Shown here: piece after piece, positions 32,900-41,939 of the stretch
Numbering within the stretch: the first letter of the stretch is position 1
Layout: every line of letters begins with the position of its first letter
Origin: an uncultured Prevotellaceae bacterium
Lineage (GTDB): Bacteria > Bacteroidota > Bacteroidia > Bacteroidales > Bacteroidaceae
NCBI GenBank assembly: GCA_946185805.1
Contig: CAMHKU010000012.1
Location: 1 to 42,645, forward strand
DNA length: 42,645 nucleotides
Reading direction: 5' to 3'
Notes under the pieces: generated by a model
Told to the model about the DNA's origin: nothing
The model's database searches: none
The model's input: only the letters and a program-made list of their open reading frames with translations
Position numbers and translations under genes: made by a program

Positions 32900-34884
32900 A
32901 ACAGAAGATATTATCATCGTACCTTTCGCCACTGGTGGCCACGCTGGCCAACCTGCTGCTGGCCTATGTGGTCTATGCCATAGCCCGCGTGGCCTACCTG
33001 GCCGACAACTGGAGCTACTTCAGCAACAGCCTCACGGCCGACGTGTGGCGAGGCGGCCTCGTGTTCGACACGGCAGCCATCCTCGTCACCAACATCCCCT
33101 ACATCGTGCTGATGCTGCTGCCCCTGCACGTGAAGGAGCGCCCGTGGTGGCACCGTCTGTGCCGCGTCGTCTTTGTGGTCATCAACGGCCTGGCCCTGGT
33201 GGTCAACCTGTGCGACGCCGCCTATTTTCCCTTTACGCAGCGACGCACGACGACCACCGTGTTCCAAGAGTTCCAGAACGAGCAGAACCTCGGTGGCATC
33301 TTTGCTACCGAGCTGCTGCGCCACTGGTATTTCGTGCTGCTGGCGGTCATCGTCATCTACGGCCTGTGGCGCCTTTACACCACGCCCCGCCTCGACGCCC
33401 GCCATCACCCATCACCCAACCCCCATCACCTCTCATGGTGGCGCTACGACCTCGTGACACTGCTGTCGCTCGCCGCTCTGGCGCCCTTCGTCGTGGCCGG
33501 CATCCGTGGTGGCTTTGCCACTGCCGTCAGGCCCATCACCATCAGCAATGCCAACCAGTACGTTGACCGCCCCACTGATGCGGCCTTGGTGCTCAACACC
33601 CCCTTTGCCCTCTACCGCACCATCGGCAAGGCCGTCTTCGTCGTGCCCCAGTATTACACCGACGCCGAGGAAATGGCCGCCGTCTTCTCGCCGATACACA
33701 CCCCATCACCCATCACCCATCACCCATCACCTTTCACCAAGAAGAACGTCGTCGTGCTCATCGTCGAGAGCTTCGGCCGCGAGTATATCGGTGCGCTGAA
33801 CAAGAACTTAGAGAATGGCCGCTACCGCGGCTACACGCCTAACGTCGACTCGCTCATAGCCCTGAGCACCACCTTTGAGCGCTCGTTCTGCAACGGCCGC
33901 AAGTCGATTGACGGCATGCCCAGCATCCTCTCGTCGATACCCATGTTCATAGAGCCGTTCTTCCTCACGCCGGCGTCGATGAACGAGGTGTCGGGCATTG
34001 CCGATCTCTTAGGGCGCAAGGGTTACGAGACGGCATTCTTCCACGGTGCCCAGCGCGGTTCCATGGGCTTTATGGCCTTTGCCCGCAAGACCGGCTTCCA
34101 GCAGTACTACGGCCGCGAAGATTACGATGCCGACCCCCGCTTTGGCGGCGACGACGACTTCGACGGCATGTGGGCCATCTGGGACGAACCCTTCCTGCAG
34201 TACTACTGCGCGAAGATGAACGAGATGCGTGAACCCTTCATGACCGCCGTCTTCACCGCCTCGTCGCACCACCCCTACGTGGTGCCCGAGAAATATAAAG
34301 AGGTGTACCCCGAAGAGGGCATCATCATGCACAAGTGCATACGTTATACCGACATGGCCATCGGCAAGTTCTTCCGCGAGGCCAGCCGCCAGCCGTGGTT
34401 CCAGAACACCATCTTCGTGATGACTAGCGACCACACCAACATGAGCGACCACGACTACTATCAGACCGACCTCGGCGGCTTCTGCTCGCCCATCATCATC
34501 TACGAGCCCGGCAGCGACCGCACGCCGGCCATCCTGCCCAAGGTGGCGCAGCAGATAGACATCCTGCCCACGCTGATGGGCATGCTCCACTACCCCGACC
34601 CCTACGTGGCCTTCGGCATCGACGTGCTGCAGACGCCCGCCGACAGCTGCTGGGCCGTCAACTATCACAATGGCTTCTACCAGTATGTGAAGCATGGCCA
34701 TGTGCTGCAGTTCGACGGTCAGCAGACCAAGGCCGTCTACGCCCTCACCGACTCGCTGATGCAGCGCAACCTCAAGGGCCGACTGCCGCAGCAGCCGCAG
34801 ATGGAGCGCGAGCTGAAAGCCATCATCCAGCAGTACATGGAGCGCATGACCCAGGACCGGCTGACGATAAAGGGTGAAGGGTGA
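32896..34884 (+). CDS. LTA-synthase-like sulfatase-fold membrane protein, copy 2
   Basis: 662 residues. The start overlaps the stop of the previous gene as ATGA, a sign of translational coupling. Five transmembrane helices are followed by the sulfatase-like domain: NVVVLIVESFGRE, nucleophile region NGRKSIDG (Ser337 at the Thr position), SSHHPYVVPEKY, and MTSDHTNMSDHDYY. Serine in place of threonine is seen in some relatives. Two in-frame heptamer insertions are present: residues 170-181 (HHPSPNPHH) and 267-282 (HTPSPITHHPSPFT), the second immediately before the strand NVVVLIVES. Its stop codon lies in a third repeat at 34870-34894. Confidence 0.88.
   Translation: MKQKILSSYLSPLVATLANLLLAYVVYAIARVAYLADNWSYFSNSLTADVWRGGLVFDTAAILVTNIPYIVLMLLPLHVKERPWWHRLCRVVFVVINGLALVVNLCDAAYFPFTQRRTTTTVFQEFQNEQNLGGIFATELLRHWYFVLLAVIVIYGLWRLYTTPRLDARHHPSPNPHHLSWWRYDLVTLLSLAALAPFVVAGIRGGFATAVRPITISNANQYVDRPTDAALVLNTPFALYRTIGKAVFVVPQYYTDAEEMAAVFSPIHTPSPITHHPSPFTKKNVVVLIVESFGREYIGALNKNLENGRYRGYTPNVDSLIALSTTFERSFCNGRKSIDGMPSILSSIPMFIEPFFLTPASMNEVSGIADLLGRKGYETAFFHGAQRGSMGFMAFARKTGFQQYYGREDYDADPRFGGDDDFDGMWAIWDEPFLQYYCAKMNEMREPFMTAVFTASSHHPYVVPEKYKEVYPEEGIIMHKCIRYTDMAIGKFFREASRQPWFQNTIFVMTSDHTNMSDHDYYQTDLGGFCSPIIIYEPGSDRTPAILPKVAQQIDILPTLMGMLHYPDPYVAFGIDVLQTPADSCWAVNYHNGFYQYVKHGHVLQFDGQQTKAVYALTDSLMQRNLKGRLPQQPQMERELKAIIQQYMERMTQDRLTIKGEG
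33402..33436 (+). repeat. In-frame CATCACC repeat in the second LTA-synthase-like gene
   Basis: Four to five imperfect units of CATCACC/CAACCCC, same family as the intergenic TGGGTGA repeats read on the other strand. Encodes a His/Pro-rich loop after the fourth transmembrane segment. Confidence 0.8.
33698..33738 (+). repeat. In-frame CATCACC repeat before the sulfatase domain
   Basis: Five to six heptamers encoding HTPSPITHHPSP. They join the membrane part to the catalytic domain. Confidence 0.9.
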
Positions 34885-34894
34885 AAGGTGAAGG
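34870..34894 (+). repeat. Tandem repeat AAGGGTG across a stop codon
   Basis: Three heptamers; the TGA stop at 34882-34884 is formed by the unit. Confidence 0.8.
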
Positions 34895-34917
34895 TTACTC
34901 CACCAGCAAGGTAATAA

Positions 34918-34952
34918 GTCGAAAATAGAAATATAGTAAATCGAAAATAGAA
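34918..34952 (+). repeat. Short direct repeat TCGAAAATAGAA ahead of the GTG-start gene
   Basis: Two copies of TCGAAAATAGAA separated by a related ATATAGTAAA segment end 7 bp before the GTG at 34959. Confidence 0.7.
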
Positions 34953-34958
34953 CCAAGC

Positions 34959-36557
34959 GTGAACAAGAAAAAGAAATATGCTGTAGCAGCGTTTGCGGTA
35001 GGCATCAGCTACCGTCTGCTGATGGGTGTGCAGGGCATCGACACCACCGATATGGGGTTCTGCATGACCTTCTATCAGAACATCTTCACCCATCCCGAGG
35101 CACTGACGTTCTACTTCAACTACTACCTCACGGGCCTCATCGGCGGCCTGTGGCACTTGCTCTTCGGACAGTTCGGACTGCAGGGCTTCCGTCTCCTGGA
35201 GACGTTCACCCTCTCGTCGGCCATCCTGCTGCTCTACCAGGCGTTCCGCCCGTGGCTGCCACCGCGGGTGGGTGCTGCGGCTATCGTGCTGAGTTTCCTC
35301 TTCCCGTCGATCATTGTCACCTTCCATTACGACACGTTCTCGTTTCTGCTCATAGCGGCCTCGGTCTTCGGCTTAGCCCAGTGGCACCGCAGCGGCTCGC
35401 AGCTATGGCTGGCCATGGCGGGCATGATGATTGGCCTGAGTTTCTTTGCCCGCGTCATCAATGGCTTCCTCTTCTGGCTGATACTCTTCCCCATCATCTG
35501 GGGCCTCAGCGAGTCGCGACAGCGGGCCTACGACAACGGCGCCTACTTCGGCGGCGGCATGATGGCGGGCTGCATGGTGGCCATCGGCCTGATGGCTGTC
35601 TTAGGCCATCTGTCTTACTTCGCCGAGGCGCTCAATCAGTCGTTTGGCTCGCTCTATGGCCATAACAACGCCTCGGGGGTGCTCATAGGCTCCTACCTGA
35701 AGAGCTACGTCAACATCGCCCTGCAAATCCTGGCCATCGCCATGATGGCCCTCTACTTCGGCGACGGCGGCCATCTGGCGCCACGCCTGCGCACCGCCGT
35801 CCGCACGGTGATGATTGCCGCCCTCGTGGTGCTCGTGCTCACCAGCCAGCCCCATCTCTCTACGGTGGCTATCTGCACCCTCGTCATCGTCATTACCCGC
35901 CCGCTGCCGCTGGCGTTCTATGCCCTGGCCTGCGCCTATCTCTTCCCCTTAGGCAGCACCGCTGGCATTCCCAGCCTGCTGCACTGGTGCGCCGGTCTGC
36001 TGATTATTCCGGCGGCCACCTGCTTCCGCCGCCTGGCCAGCCAGTGGCAGCGCACGGTCATCTGTCTGCTGGCGCTGGTCATTGCCGCCACGATGGTCTA
36101 CAAAATGGGCGTCTATGCCTACGGCGAGAGCGAGCCGCGCACCAGCACTTTCACCCCCGCACTGCCGGGCACGCTGAACACCCTGACCGACAGCGAGCGG
36201 GCGCAGCGCTACCGCAACGAGGTGGCGCGGATCATGGAGTATGGGCGCGGCAACGACCTCCTGCTCATTGCCAACCAGGCCTCAGAGCTGTATTATGCCA
36301 CGGGCAAGCTGCCGTTCCTCGGCAACACGCAGACGGGCGCCTACACGGAGGACGCCCTGACGGCACGTCTCGACGACCAGCTGAATTTCTACGGTGGCCG
36401 GCTGCCGCTGATTGTCTTCATCAACCGTGGCCACGACAGCGACGACATGGCCCAGTTCCGCAAATACCTGTTCCCCTGGATGGACAGCCACCGCTATACG
36501 CCCGTCTACCACGATGACGATATTTCAATATATGTGGACTGTGCGCGTAAGGACTAA
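34959..36557 (+). CDS. Large polytopic membrane protein, possibly a GT-C type glycosyltransferase
   Basis: 532 residues with 10-12 transmembrane helices and a soluble C-terminal domain of about 140 residues (from ESEPRTSTF). The N-terminal loop TTDMGFCMTFYQNIF with an acidic residue after the first helix is in the position where GT-C enzymes carry their catalytic Asp/Glu. This supports, but does not prove, a lipid-linked-sugar glycosyltransferase. The start is a GTG: no ATG is in frame before residue 22. It follows the two sulfatase-like genes and precedes a fucosyltransferase-like gene, again an envelope-glycan context. I do not recognise a named family. Confidence 0.7.
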   Translation: MNKKKKYAVAAFAVGISYRLLMGVQGIDTTDMGFCMTFYQNIFTHPEALTFYFNYYLTGLIGGLWHLLFGQFGLQGFRLLETFTLSSAILLLYQAFRPWLPPRVGAAAIVLSFLFPSIIVTFHYDTFSFLLIAASVFGLAQWHRSGSQLWLAMAGMMIGLSFFARVINGFLFWLILFPIIWGLSESRQRAYDNGAYFGGGMMAGCMVAIGLMAVLGHLSYFAEALNQSFGSLYGHNNASGVLIGSYLKSYVNIALQILAIAMMALYFGDGGHLAPRLRTAVRTVMIAALVVLVLTSQPHLSTVAICTLVIVITRPLPLAFYALACAYLFPLGSTAGIPSLLHWCAGLLIIPAATCFRRLASQWQRTVICLLALVIAATMVYKMGVYAYGESEPRTSTFTPALPGTLNTLTDSERAQRYRNEVARIMEYGRGNDLLLIANQASELYYATGKLPFLGNTQTGAYTEDALTARLDDQLNFYGGRLPLIVFINRGHDSDDMAQFRKYLFPWMDSHRYTPVYHDDDISIYVDCARKD

Positions 36558-36574
36558 GTAATATAAAGACCGCT

Positions 36575-37669
36575 ATGTACATAAAACTTTCAGGAAAGGA
36601 CGGTGCGCTGCACCGTCTGGGCAAAGAGATACAGAACGTGTTCCAGAACCTGTTTAAGCAGCGCGGCAAGTGGCGTCGCAAGGCTTTGGAGGTGGCACCC
36701 TACTACAGTGATGTGGCGCCGCGGGCTACCAACGCCAGGAAGCAGATTATCTGCATGTACGACGGCCGCATGGACCACGGCGGCATTGCCGACCGCCTGC
36801 GCGGCGTCATCTCGGCCTACGACGTGGCGAAACAGATGGGCTACGACTTCCGCATCTATTTCGACCACCCCTTCCGCTTGGAAGACTACTTAGAGCCCAA
36901 CCTGGTTGACTGGCGTATCGCCAAAGAGGAGCTGTGCTATAACCCCGAGGACGCCGAGGCAATGTTCTGCGGCAGCAACGGCACGTGGGTAGAGCCGTTC
37001 TTCCAGCGCCTGTGGTTCAAGAAGCGGTTTCGCGAGGCCAACAAGCAGCTGCACGTCTACACCAACGCCCTGCTGCTGCCCCGCAGCAAGCGTTACGGCG
37101 AGCTCTTTCAGGAGCTCTTCCGCCCCTCCGCCCGCTTAGAGCAAGCCCTCGACGCACAGCTCCAGCGCATTGTCACTAGCCATCATATCACAAACCTCAA
37201 ATCTCAAGCCTCAAATCTCAAGCCTCAAATCTCAAGCCTCAAACCTCACTACATCACCATCTCCCTGCGCTTCATCGGTCTGCTCGACGATTTCACCGAG
37301 CGCGACGGCAAGCACATAGCCCCCGAGGAGCAGCAGCGCCTGATGGACCGCTGCGTAGCCAAAATCCGTGAACTCTACGACCAGCGTGCACAGGGCAAGC
37401 CCGTGCTGCTGACGAGCGACAGCACGCGCTTCCTGCGCTATGCCGCCGAGCGTCTCGACTTCGTGCGCTACATTCCCGGCGACGTGGTGCATATCGACTA
37501 TCAGGACGCCACCAGCGACGACATCAACATGAAGCTCTTCGTCGACATGCTCATGATCAGCCGCGCCGACGAGGCTTTCCTGCTGCAGACCGGCGGCATG
37601 TACAACAGCGGCTTTCCCCGTCGCGCCGCCCAGATTACGGGTATTCCCTTCCACCACGTCCGCTTTTAA
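36575..37669 (+). CDS. Putative fucosyltransferase-like protein (NodZ/GT23-like fold)
   Basis: 364 residues. DHGGIADRLRGVISAYDVAKQMGYDFRIYF (67-96) resembles the GG-x-GDRLRG entry motif of the O-FucT/NodZ superfamily, and VLLTSDSTRFLRYA plus the C-terminal TGGMYNSGFPRRAAQ resemble its donor-binding parts. At the place of HxRRxD stands YITISLRFIGLLDDF, so the Arg-rich motif is degenerate. Residues 205-225 are an inserted Asn-Leu-Lys-Pro-Gln-type repeat, directly before that strand. No signal peptide or membrane helix is seen, so it would act in the cytoplasm. Last gene of the rightward run. The family call is tentative. Confidence 0.6.
   Translation: MYIKLSGKDGALHRLGKEIQNVFQNLFKQRGKWRRKALEVAPYYSDVAPRATNARKQIICMYDGRMDHGGIADRLRGVISAYDVAKQMGYDFRIYFDHPFRLEDYLEPNLVDWRIAKEELCYNPEDAEAMFCGSNGTWVEPFFQRLWFKKRFREANKQLHVYTNALLLPRSKRYGELFQELFRPSARLEQALDAQLQRIVTSHHITNLKSQASNLKPQISSLKPHYITISLRFIGLLDDFTERDGKHIAPEEQQRLMDRCVAKIRELYDQRAQGKPVLLTSDSTRFLRYAAERLDFVRYIPGDVVHIDYQDATSDDINMKLFVDMLMISRADEAFLLQTGGMYNSGFPRRAAQITGIPFHHVRF
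37196..37249 (+). repeat. In-frame 7-bp repeat CTCAAAT/CTCAAGC
   Basis: Seven alternating heptamers (37196-37244) followed by CTCAC. Three units give one heptapeptide (NLKPQIS type). A change of one unit would frameshift the C-terminal 140 residues. Confidence 0.95.
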
Positions 37670-37758
37670 CCTACATTAATCATAGTAATCTGAATTGTTC
37701 ACGGAAATTGTTCGACAACAAAGGAAGTGCTTGAATATAATTACTATGAATCATGTAG

Positions 37759-37806
37759 TCTAACAACTAAATTTATCGTCATCATCTAAACTACGTTACA
37801 ACATAC
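37759..37806 (+). repeat. 48-bp dispersed repeat, copy 2
   Basis: First 27 bases identical to 3731-3757, about 42 of 48 identical overall, same orientation. Confidence 0.8.
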
Positions 37807-37821
37807 TGAATATCAGTATGT
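37801..37821 (+). terminator. Hairpin with 9-bp stem, possible terminator
   Basis: ACATACTGA at 37801-37809, loop ATA, TCAGTATGT at 37813-37821. No T-run follows, so termination is uncertain. Its left arm overlaps the end of the 48-bp repeat. Confidence 0.4.
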
Positions 37822-37982
37822 TAGAGAAGTAACGACGGAGTGATTACAAGATAAATCTTCGTCACTACTGTAAATTATGGAACTGCTTGGCAGGGCAGGT
37901 GTTGCTGTTAAGGGCAAACGTGAGACGACAGAAATTTTGAGGGAATATTTTACTCTTTCTTCTTTTGTTTCGTTTTTTTTGC

Positions 37983-37990
37983 TATCTTTG
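37983..37990 (+). promoter_or_regulatory. -7 promoter element of the amidohydrolase operon
   Basis: TATCTTTG, 47 bp before the ATG at 38038, in a T-rich stretch; TTTG at 37964-37967 could be a -33 element at short spacing. Confidence 0.7.
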
Positions 37991-38037
37991 CACACAAAAA
38001 CTACAAATATTTCTATATATATATAAATATTGTAACA

Positions 38038-39675
38038 ATGAAAAAAACGATTATTTTCGGCAACATCATCACGATGGATGAAAAGCGCCCCTTTGCCAAG
38101 GCTGCATTAGTGAAGAACGGCGTATTTGCCTATATCGGCAGTGCAGAAGAAGCGAAGAAACTCGCAGGCGCAGATGCGCAGGTGTTGGATTATGGTGACA
38201 ACTATATTTATCCCGGATTCCTTGAGTCGCACAGTCACGGCCATCTGGCCGGAGACCGCTTTATCGGACAGGCTAACTTAGGCCAGGTGGGCTTGACCGA
38301 CTATGGCAAATACCGCGAAATCATTAAGGAATTTATTGCGAAGAATCCACACCGCCAACTCTATATGGCAGCAGGATGGGTGGAGAATGACGAATACGTC
38401 ACCAAGGCTTATCTGGATGACATCTGCACGGACAAACCTCTGATTATGCAAACGGGCGGTGGGCACTCCATGCTGCTCAATACCAAAGCACTTCAGTGGG
38501 CCGGCATTGATGCGGCATACGCGAAGAGATATGGCTATGACATGGTACACGTAGACAAGAATGGCAACCCCGACGGCTACATCTGTGAAAATCCCCTGAT
38601 GGATATCATCGCCATACTCCCCTCTTCAGTGGAGGATGCCAAAAACTATTTGCTTGCATGGCAGAATTTCGCCCTGCAGAATGGCTATACAGCCGTAGCC
38701 GACGCTGGTGCGGAGCTCTTCTGCAAGAATTGTCCTCAGGCCTATCATGAACTGGAGAAGGAAGGCAAACTGAAAATGCGTACCTACGCTTATATGTATG
38801 TTACCGACAATGTTGTCGACCCGAAGGCAGAGATTGCCCGCATTGCCGCACAGCGTGCTGAGTTAAGTGGTGAGTATTTCCATATTGTCGGAGCTAAGGC
38901 GTTCCTCGATGGTGTGACCGAGGCACACACGGGTTGGCAGAACCAGGATTATCTTGACCAGCCCGGCTATCACGGTGTGGAGCGCTTCAACGACCACGAT
39001 AAGATGGTTCAGCTGATTGTTGAAGCCGACAAGGAGGGCATGTCTGTTCATGTACACTCAGAGGGTGGTGGTGCTACCCATTTCATGCTGGACTGTATTG
39101 AGGATGCAGAGAAGATTACTGGAAACCTTGATCAGCGCAACGTGCTGGCCCACCTGCACTTCGTCACCGACGAGGACATCCGCCGTATGGGTGCAACAGG
39201 CTCCATACCTGCTGTTCCACCCCTGTGGACTGCAACGATTCCTGGAGGTCCTTACGAACAGGAGGTTTCCTACGTCGGTAAGGAACTGACAGACCAGGCC
39301 TATCCCATCAAGTCGTTCTATGATGCAGGTGCCAACGTGGTATTCCATTCCGACTATCCCGTCTCGCCGATGATGAATGTCAAATTCAGCATTTATACGG
39401 CAGAAACGCGCTCGGCTCCAAAGGACATGTTGGGCGGGATATGCCAACCGCGTAATGTCAAGGAGGCCATCACCCGCGAGCAGTCGCTGCGTGCCATGAC
39501 TATCAATGTGGCCCGTCAGTGGCACCAGGAGCATCGCATGGGTAGCATTGAGTTCGGTAAGATTGCCAATATGGCAGTATTTGATTGCGACTTCCTGCAC
39601 GACGACATCGAGAAGGTCGCACAAGCTAATATCGTTGCCACGATCGTTGATGGCGAAGAAGTTTATAAAGCATAA
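38038..39675 (+). CDS. Amidohydrolase family protein (YtcJ-like)
   Basis: 545 residues. The N-terminal beta-sandwich leads to the metal-binding ESHSHGH (His65, His67); later ligand regions are VHVHSEGG and HSDYPVSPM, and the domain closes with MGSIEFGKIANMAVFD, the usual YtcJ/Amidohydro_3 ending. These enzymes hydrolyse amide or related bonds in small molecules; the substrate is unknown. No signal peptide, so cytoplasmic. Codon use is less GC-biased than the glycosyltransferase genes. The antiporter gene begins 4 bp after the stop, so the two are co-transcribed. Confidence 0.9.
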   Translation: MKKTIIFGNIITMDEKRPFAKAALVKNGVFAYIGSAEEAKKLAGADAQVLDYGDNYIYPGFLESHSHGHLAGDRFIGQANLGQVGLTDYGKYREIIKEFIAKNPHRQLYMAAGWVENDEYVTKAYLDDICTDKPLIMQTGGGHSMLLNTKALQWAGIDAAYAKRYGYDMVHVDKNGNPDGYICENPLMDIIAILPSSVEDAKNYLLAWQNFALQNGYTAVADAGAELFCKNCPQAYHELEKEGKLKMRTYAYMYVTDNVVDPKAEIARIAAQRAELSGEYFHIVGAKAFLDGVTEAHTGWQNQDYLDQPGYHGVERFNDHDKMVQLIVEADKEGMSVHVHSEGGGATHFMLDCIEDAEKITGNLDQRNVLAHLHFVTDEDIRRMGATGSIPAVPPLWTATIPGGPYEQEVSYVGKELTDQAYPIKSFYDAGANVVFHSDYPVSPMMNVKFSIYTAETRSAPKDMLGGICQPRNVKEAITREQSLRAMTINVARQWHQEHRMGSIEFGKIANMAVFDCDFLHDDIEKVAQANIVATIVDGEEVYKA

Positions 39676-39679
39676 GAAT

Positions 39680-41023
39680 ATGGTACAAGATTTATATGTT
39701 TTGATGATTACGGCTGCGGTAGTCAGTATTGTTTTTAAGTTTTTTAAACAGCCAGTAGTGTTGGGGTACATCGTTGCTGGTGTCCTGGTTGGCCCGCATT
39801 TGTTTGGCGAGACCCTTGTGAATCCGGACAACGTGAAGCAATGGGGCGACATTGGTGTGTTGTTTGTATTGTTCTGCATCGGTCTGGAGTTCCGCTTGAA
39901 GAACCTCATCAACAGCGGAAAAGTGGCAGCAATAGGTGCATTAACCATCATCGCGGGCATGATGCTCTTTGGCTATCTTGTGGGAGTGGATGCTCATTTA
40001 GATATGGTGAACTCCCTGTTTTTGGCGGGCATGCTTTGTATGTCGAGCACCACTATCGTGATGAAAGCCATCGACGAGGCAGGTTTGAGCAAGGAACGTT
40101 TCGTCAAGGGAGCGACCAGTATTCTGATTGTGGAGGATGTGGTGGCGGTGGTACTGATGGTATTGCTCTCCAGTATAGCCATCCGCCATCAGTTTGAAGG
40201 TGCCGAGTTGGCCAGCAAAATTCTCAACCTGGCCATTACCCTCACGGCATGGTTCATCAGCGGCATACTGATCATCCCGACACTGATACGCATATTAAAG
40301 AAACATTTGAATGACGAGACGCTGATCATCCTCGCCTTGGGTCTGTGCCTGGGTATGGTGCTGACGGCAGAGGAAGCAGGCTTCAGCAGCGCTCTCGGAG
40401 CCTTCGTGATGGGGTCTATCCTTGCCGAGACCGTAGAGGCGCATCGTATCGAAAAGCTGATGACACCGCTGAAGAATGTCTTTGCTGCCATCTTCTTCAT
40501 CTCTGTGGGCATGCTGATCGACCCGTCGTCATTGGCGGAATATTGGTACAGCGTCCTCTGGGTCAGCCTGGTCATTGTCGTCGGAATGATTCTCTTCGGC
40601 ACTTTGGGTTGCTGGTGGGGTGGTCAGACGATGCGCGACTCCATGCTGACCAGTTTCTCATTCGTCCAGATTGGCGAGTTCTCGTTCATCATCGCTTCAC
40701 TGGGTACCAGCTTGGGCGTTCTCAATCCCATCATCTATCCTATCATCGTGGCATCCAGTGTGGTGACAACCTTCCTCACTCCATATATTATGAAGGCTGC
40801 CGTGCCATGCTATACGTTCCTTTACAATCACGCTTCAGATTCCTTGCGGGCTAAGATTGATCACCGCGAGCGGCAGGTGGCAGAAGCAGAGGCGGCTACG
40901 TCATCCGGTGACAAGAGCTCATTTGCAGAAAAGGTTCGACATGCCGTCAGGCATACATTCATCACGAAGCGTCTTGTCAATCTGTTTATCAAGAACATGA
41001 GTGCTCATGACGAAAACGCGTGA
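39680..41023 (+). CDS. CPA2 family monovalent cation:proton antiporter (Kef-type, no RCK domain)
   Basis: 447 residues from the ATG at 39680. Twelve or so transmembrane helices start with VLGYIVAGVLVGPHLFG; FCIGLEF, MSSTTIVMKAIDE and ALGAFVMGSILAET match the Kef/CPA2 fold. The C-terminal 60 residues are hydrophilic and contain no TrkA-N/RCK nucleotide-binding domain, unlike KefB/KefC. The longer open frame from 39506 runs through the amidohydrolase gene and is rejected. Likely exchanges K+ or Na+ for protons. Confidence 0.9.
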   Translation: MVQDLYVLMITAAVVSIVFKFFKQPVVLGYIVAGVLVGPHLFGETLVNPDNVKQWGDIGVLFVLFCIGLEFRLKNLINSGKVAAIGALTIIAGMMLFGYLVGVDAHLDMVNSLFLAGMLCMSSTTIVMKAIDEAGLSKERFVKGATSILIVEDVVAVVLMVLLSSIAIRHQFEGAELASKILNLAITLTAWFISGILIIPTLIRILKKHLNDETLIILALGLCLGMVLTAEEAGFSSALGAFVMGSILAETVEAHRIEKLMTPLKNVFAAIFFISVGMLIDPSSLAEYWYSVLWVSLVIVVGMILFGTLGCWWGGQTMRDSMLTSFSFVQIGEFSFIIASLGTSLGVLNPIIYPIIVASSVVTTFLTPYIMKAAVPCYTFLYNHASDSLRAKIDHRERQVAEAEAATSSGDKSSFAEKVRHAVRHTFITKRLVNLFIKNMSAHDENA

Positions 41024-41071
41024 CAAAACTGATAACCCATTCCATAACAGATTCTATAATGCACATAACAT

Positions 41072-41629
41072 ATGCAGACAAGATTCAAAAAAAAAGTTAA
41101 GCTCTTTGACATTGGTATCACTGCCGTGGCGGGAATGCTCTCGGTAGGTGTTATGCTATATGCCATTGTTTACTTCGGCCTGAGGGAGGCGTGGCCCGAG
41201 CTAGTACTCGACCTGTTTTATATTGCCTGTCTGGTGATGATCGGGATGTACTTCTTCAACAGTAGTCGCATCACCACACATCAGTTCAACTACTGGTGTT
41301 CCGTCTTTGTGGGAATCACGGTGTTGCTGCGAGACATTCTTTTCGCGCCGCCACTGGCCTATTACTCGCTCAAACTGGCGTGTCTTACGCTGTCGGTGCT
41401 GCTGCTCTGCACGCTCACCTATTTCTATGCGCTCAAGGACTGGCAACCCTACACCAAGCGCAACCTATGGATAATCTGCATCATCGACATACTCATTGCC
41501 ATACTCTACAATGTAGACATCTATCTGGAGCCTGCCAATGAGTACACCGACTATCAGCTGACGGAAATATGGATACGACCCACCATCACCTACGGCCTCG
41601 TGGCCTGTTTCACAACGGAAAGATCATAA
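41072..41629 (+). CDS. Conserved-looking small membrane protein, unknown
   Basis: 185 residues with a basic N-terminus (MQTRFKKKVK) and five hydrophobic helices (about 12-36, 43-61, 73-90, 97-118, 128-146). The C-terminal 35 residues are more polar and end abruptly in ERS. No family recognised. It lies 48 bp after the antiporter gene on the same strand and may be in the same operon. Confidence 0.65.
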   Translation: MQTRFKKKVKLFDIGITAVAGMLSVGVMLYAIVYFGLREAWPELVLDLFYIACLVMIGMYFFNSSRITTHQFNYWCSVFVGITVLLRDILFAPPLAYYSLKLACLTLSVLLLCTLTYFYALKDWQPYTKRNLWIICIIDILIAILYNVDIYLEPANEYTDYQLTEIWIRPTITYGLVACFTTERS

Positions 41630-41811
41630 TTTTATAAGCATTATTAAATTAAAATAATTACGAAAAGAAAGTATGCATGGATGCTCGCCGCCATTCTTAT
41701 CTGCCGTGCAAGCGACTTTGTCGATGACCCCATTTTTCCCGTCTTGCCTTCTATTTATGGCCATTCTGCGTTAATTCTCCAAAATCCGTCTTTCGTTACA
41801 GACTTTTTCCG

Positions 41812-41819
41812 TAACTTTG
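41812..41819 (+). promoter_or_regulatory. Upstream -7 promoter element before metG
   Basis: TAACTTTG, preceded by TTTTTCCG. It repeats the context of the second element at 41896 (TTTTTCG before TAACTTTG). Confidence 0.5.
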
Positions 41820-41844
41820 GCTTTGTCGAAGTTACTGGCACTCG

Positions 41845-41882
41845 GAAAAGCAAAAGAAAAACAAGTTTTCCTTTTGCTTTTC
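41845..41882. repeat. 18-bp stem hairpin between two promoter elements
   Basis: Bases 41845-41862 (GAAAAGCAAAAGAAAAAC) pair with 41865-41882 at 17 of 18 positions around a 2-nt loop. Its right end is 13 bp from the second -7 element, so it overlaps the -33 region of the metG promoter. Confidence 0.85.
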
Positions 41883-41895
41883 TCTCGTTTTTTCG

Positions 41896-41903
41896 TAACT
41901 TTG
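41896..41903 (+). promoter_or_regulatory. -7 promoter element of metG
   Basis: TAACTTTG, 36 bp before the ATG at 41940. Confidence 0.7.
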
Positions 41904-41939
41904 CAGCCTAAAAGAAACGAAATACGTATTTTATACTTT

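Larger units (their letters stand above)
37670..38037. other. 368-bp gene-free region: repeat copy 2, hairpin, promoter
   Basis: Holds the second copy of the 48-bp repeat, a perfect 9-bp stem hairpin, a promoter at 37983 and an AT-rich leader of about 40 nt. No coding frame is convincing. Confidence 0.6.
41630..41939. other. 310-bp region upstream of metG: two promoter elements and a long hairpin
   Basis: An open frame at 41681-41911 (76 codons) covers part of it, but it runs straight through both promoter elements and the hairpin and is Phe/Lys-rich because of them, so I reject it as a gene. The region is AT-rich. Confidence 0.55.

Noticed and set aside
31034..34884. Naming the two sulfatase-fold proteins lipoteichoic acid synthases
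   Set aside because: The fold matches, but the organism appears to be a Gram-negative Bacteroidota without lipoteichoic acid; only the family likeness is claimed.
39506..39679. Upstream extension of the antiporter frame
   Set aside because: Lies inside the amidohydrolase gene in another frame and lacks hydrophobic character; the ATG at 39680 begins directly before the first helix.
41681..41911. 76-codon frame upstream of metG
   Set aside because: Runs through two promoter elements and a hairpin; its residues follow from those sequences.
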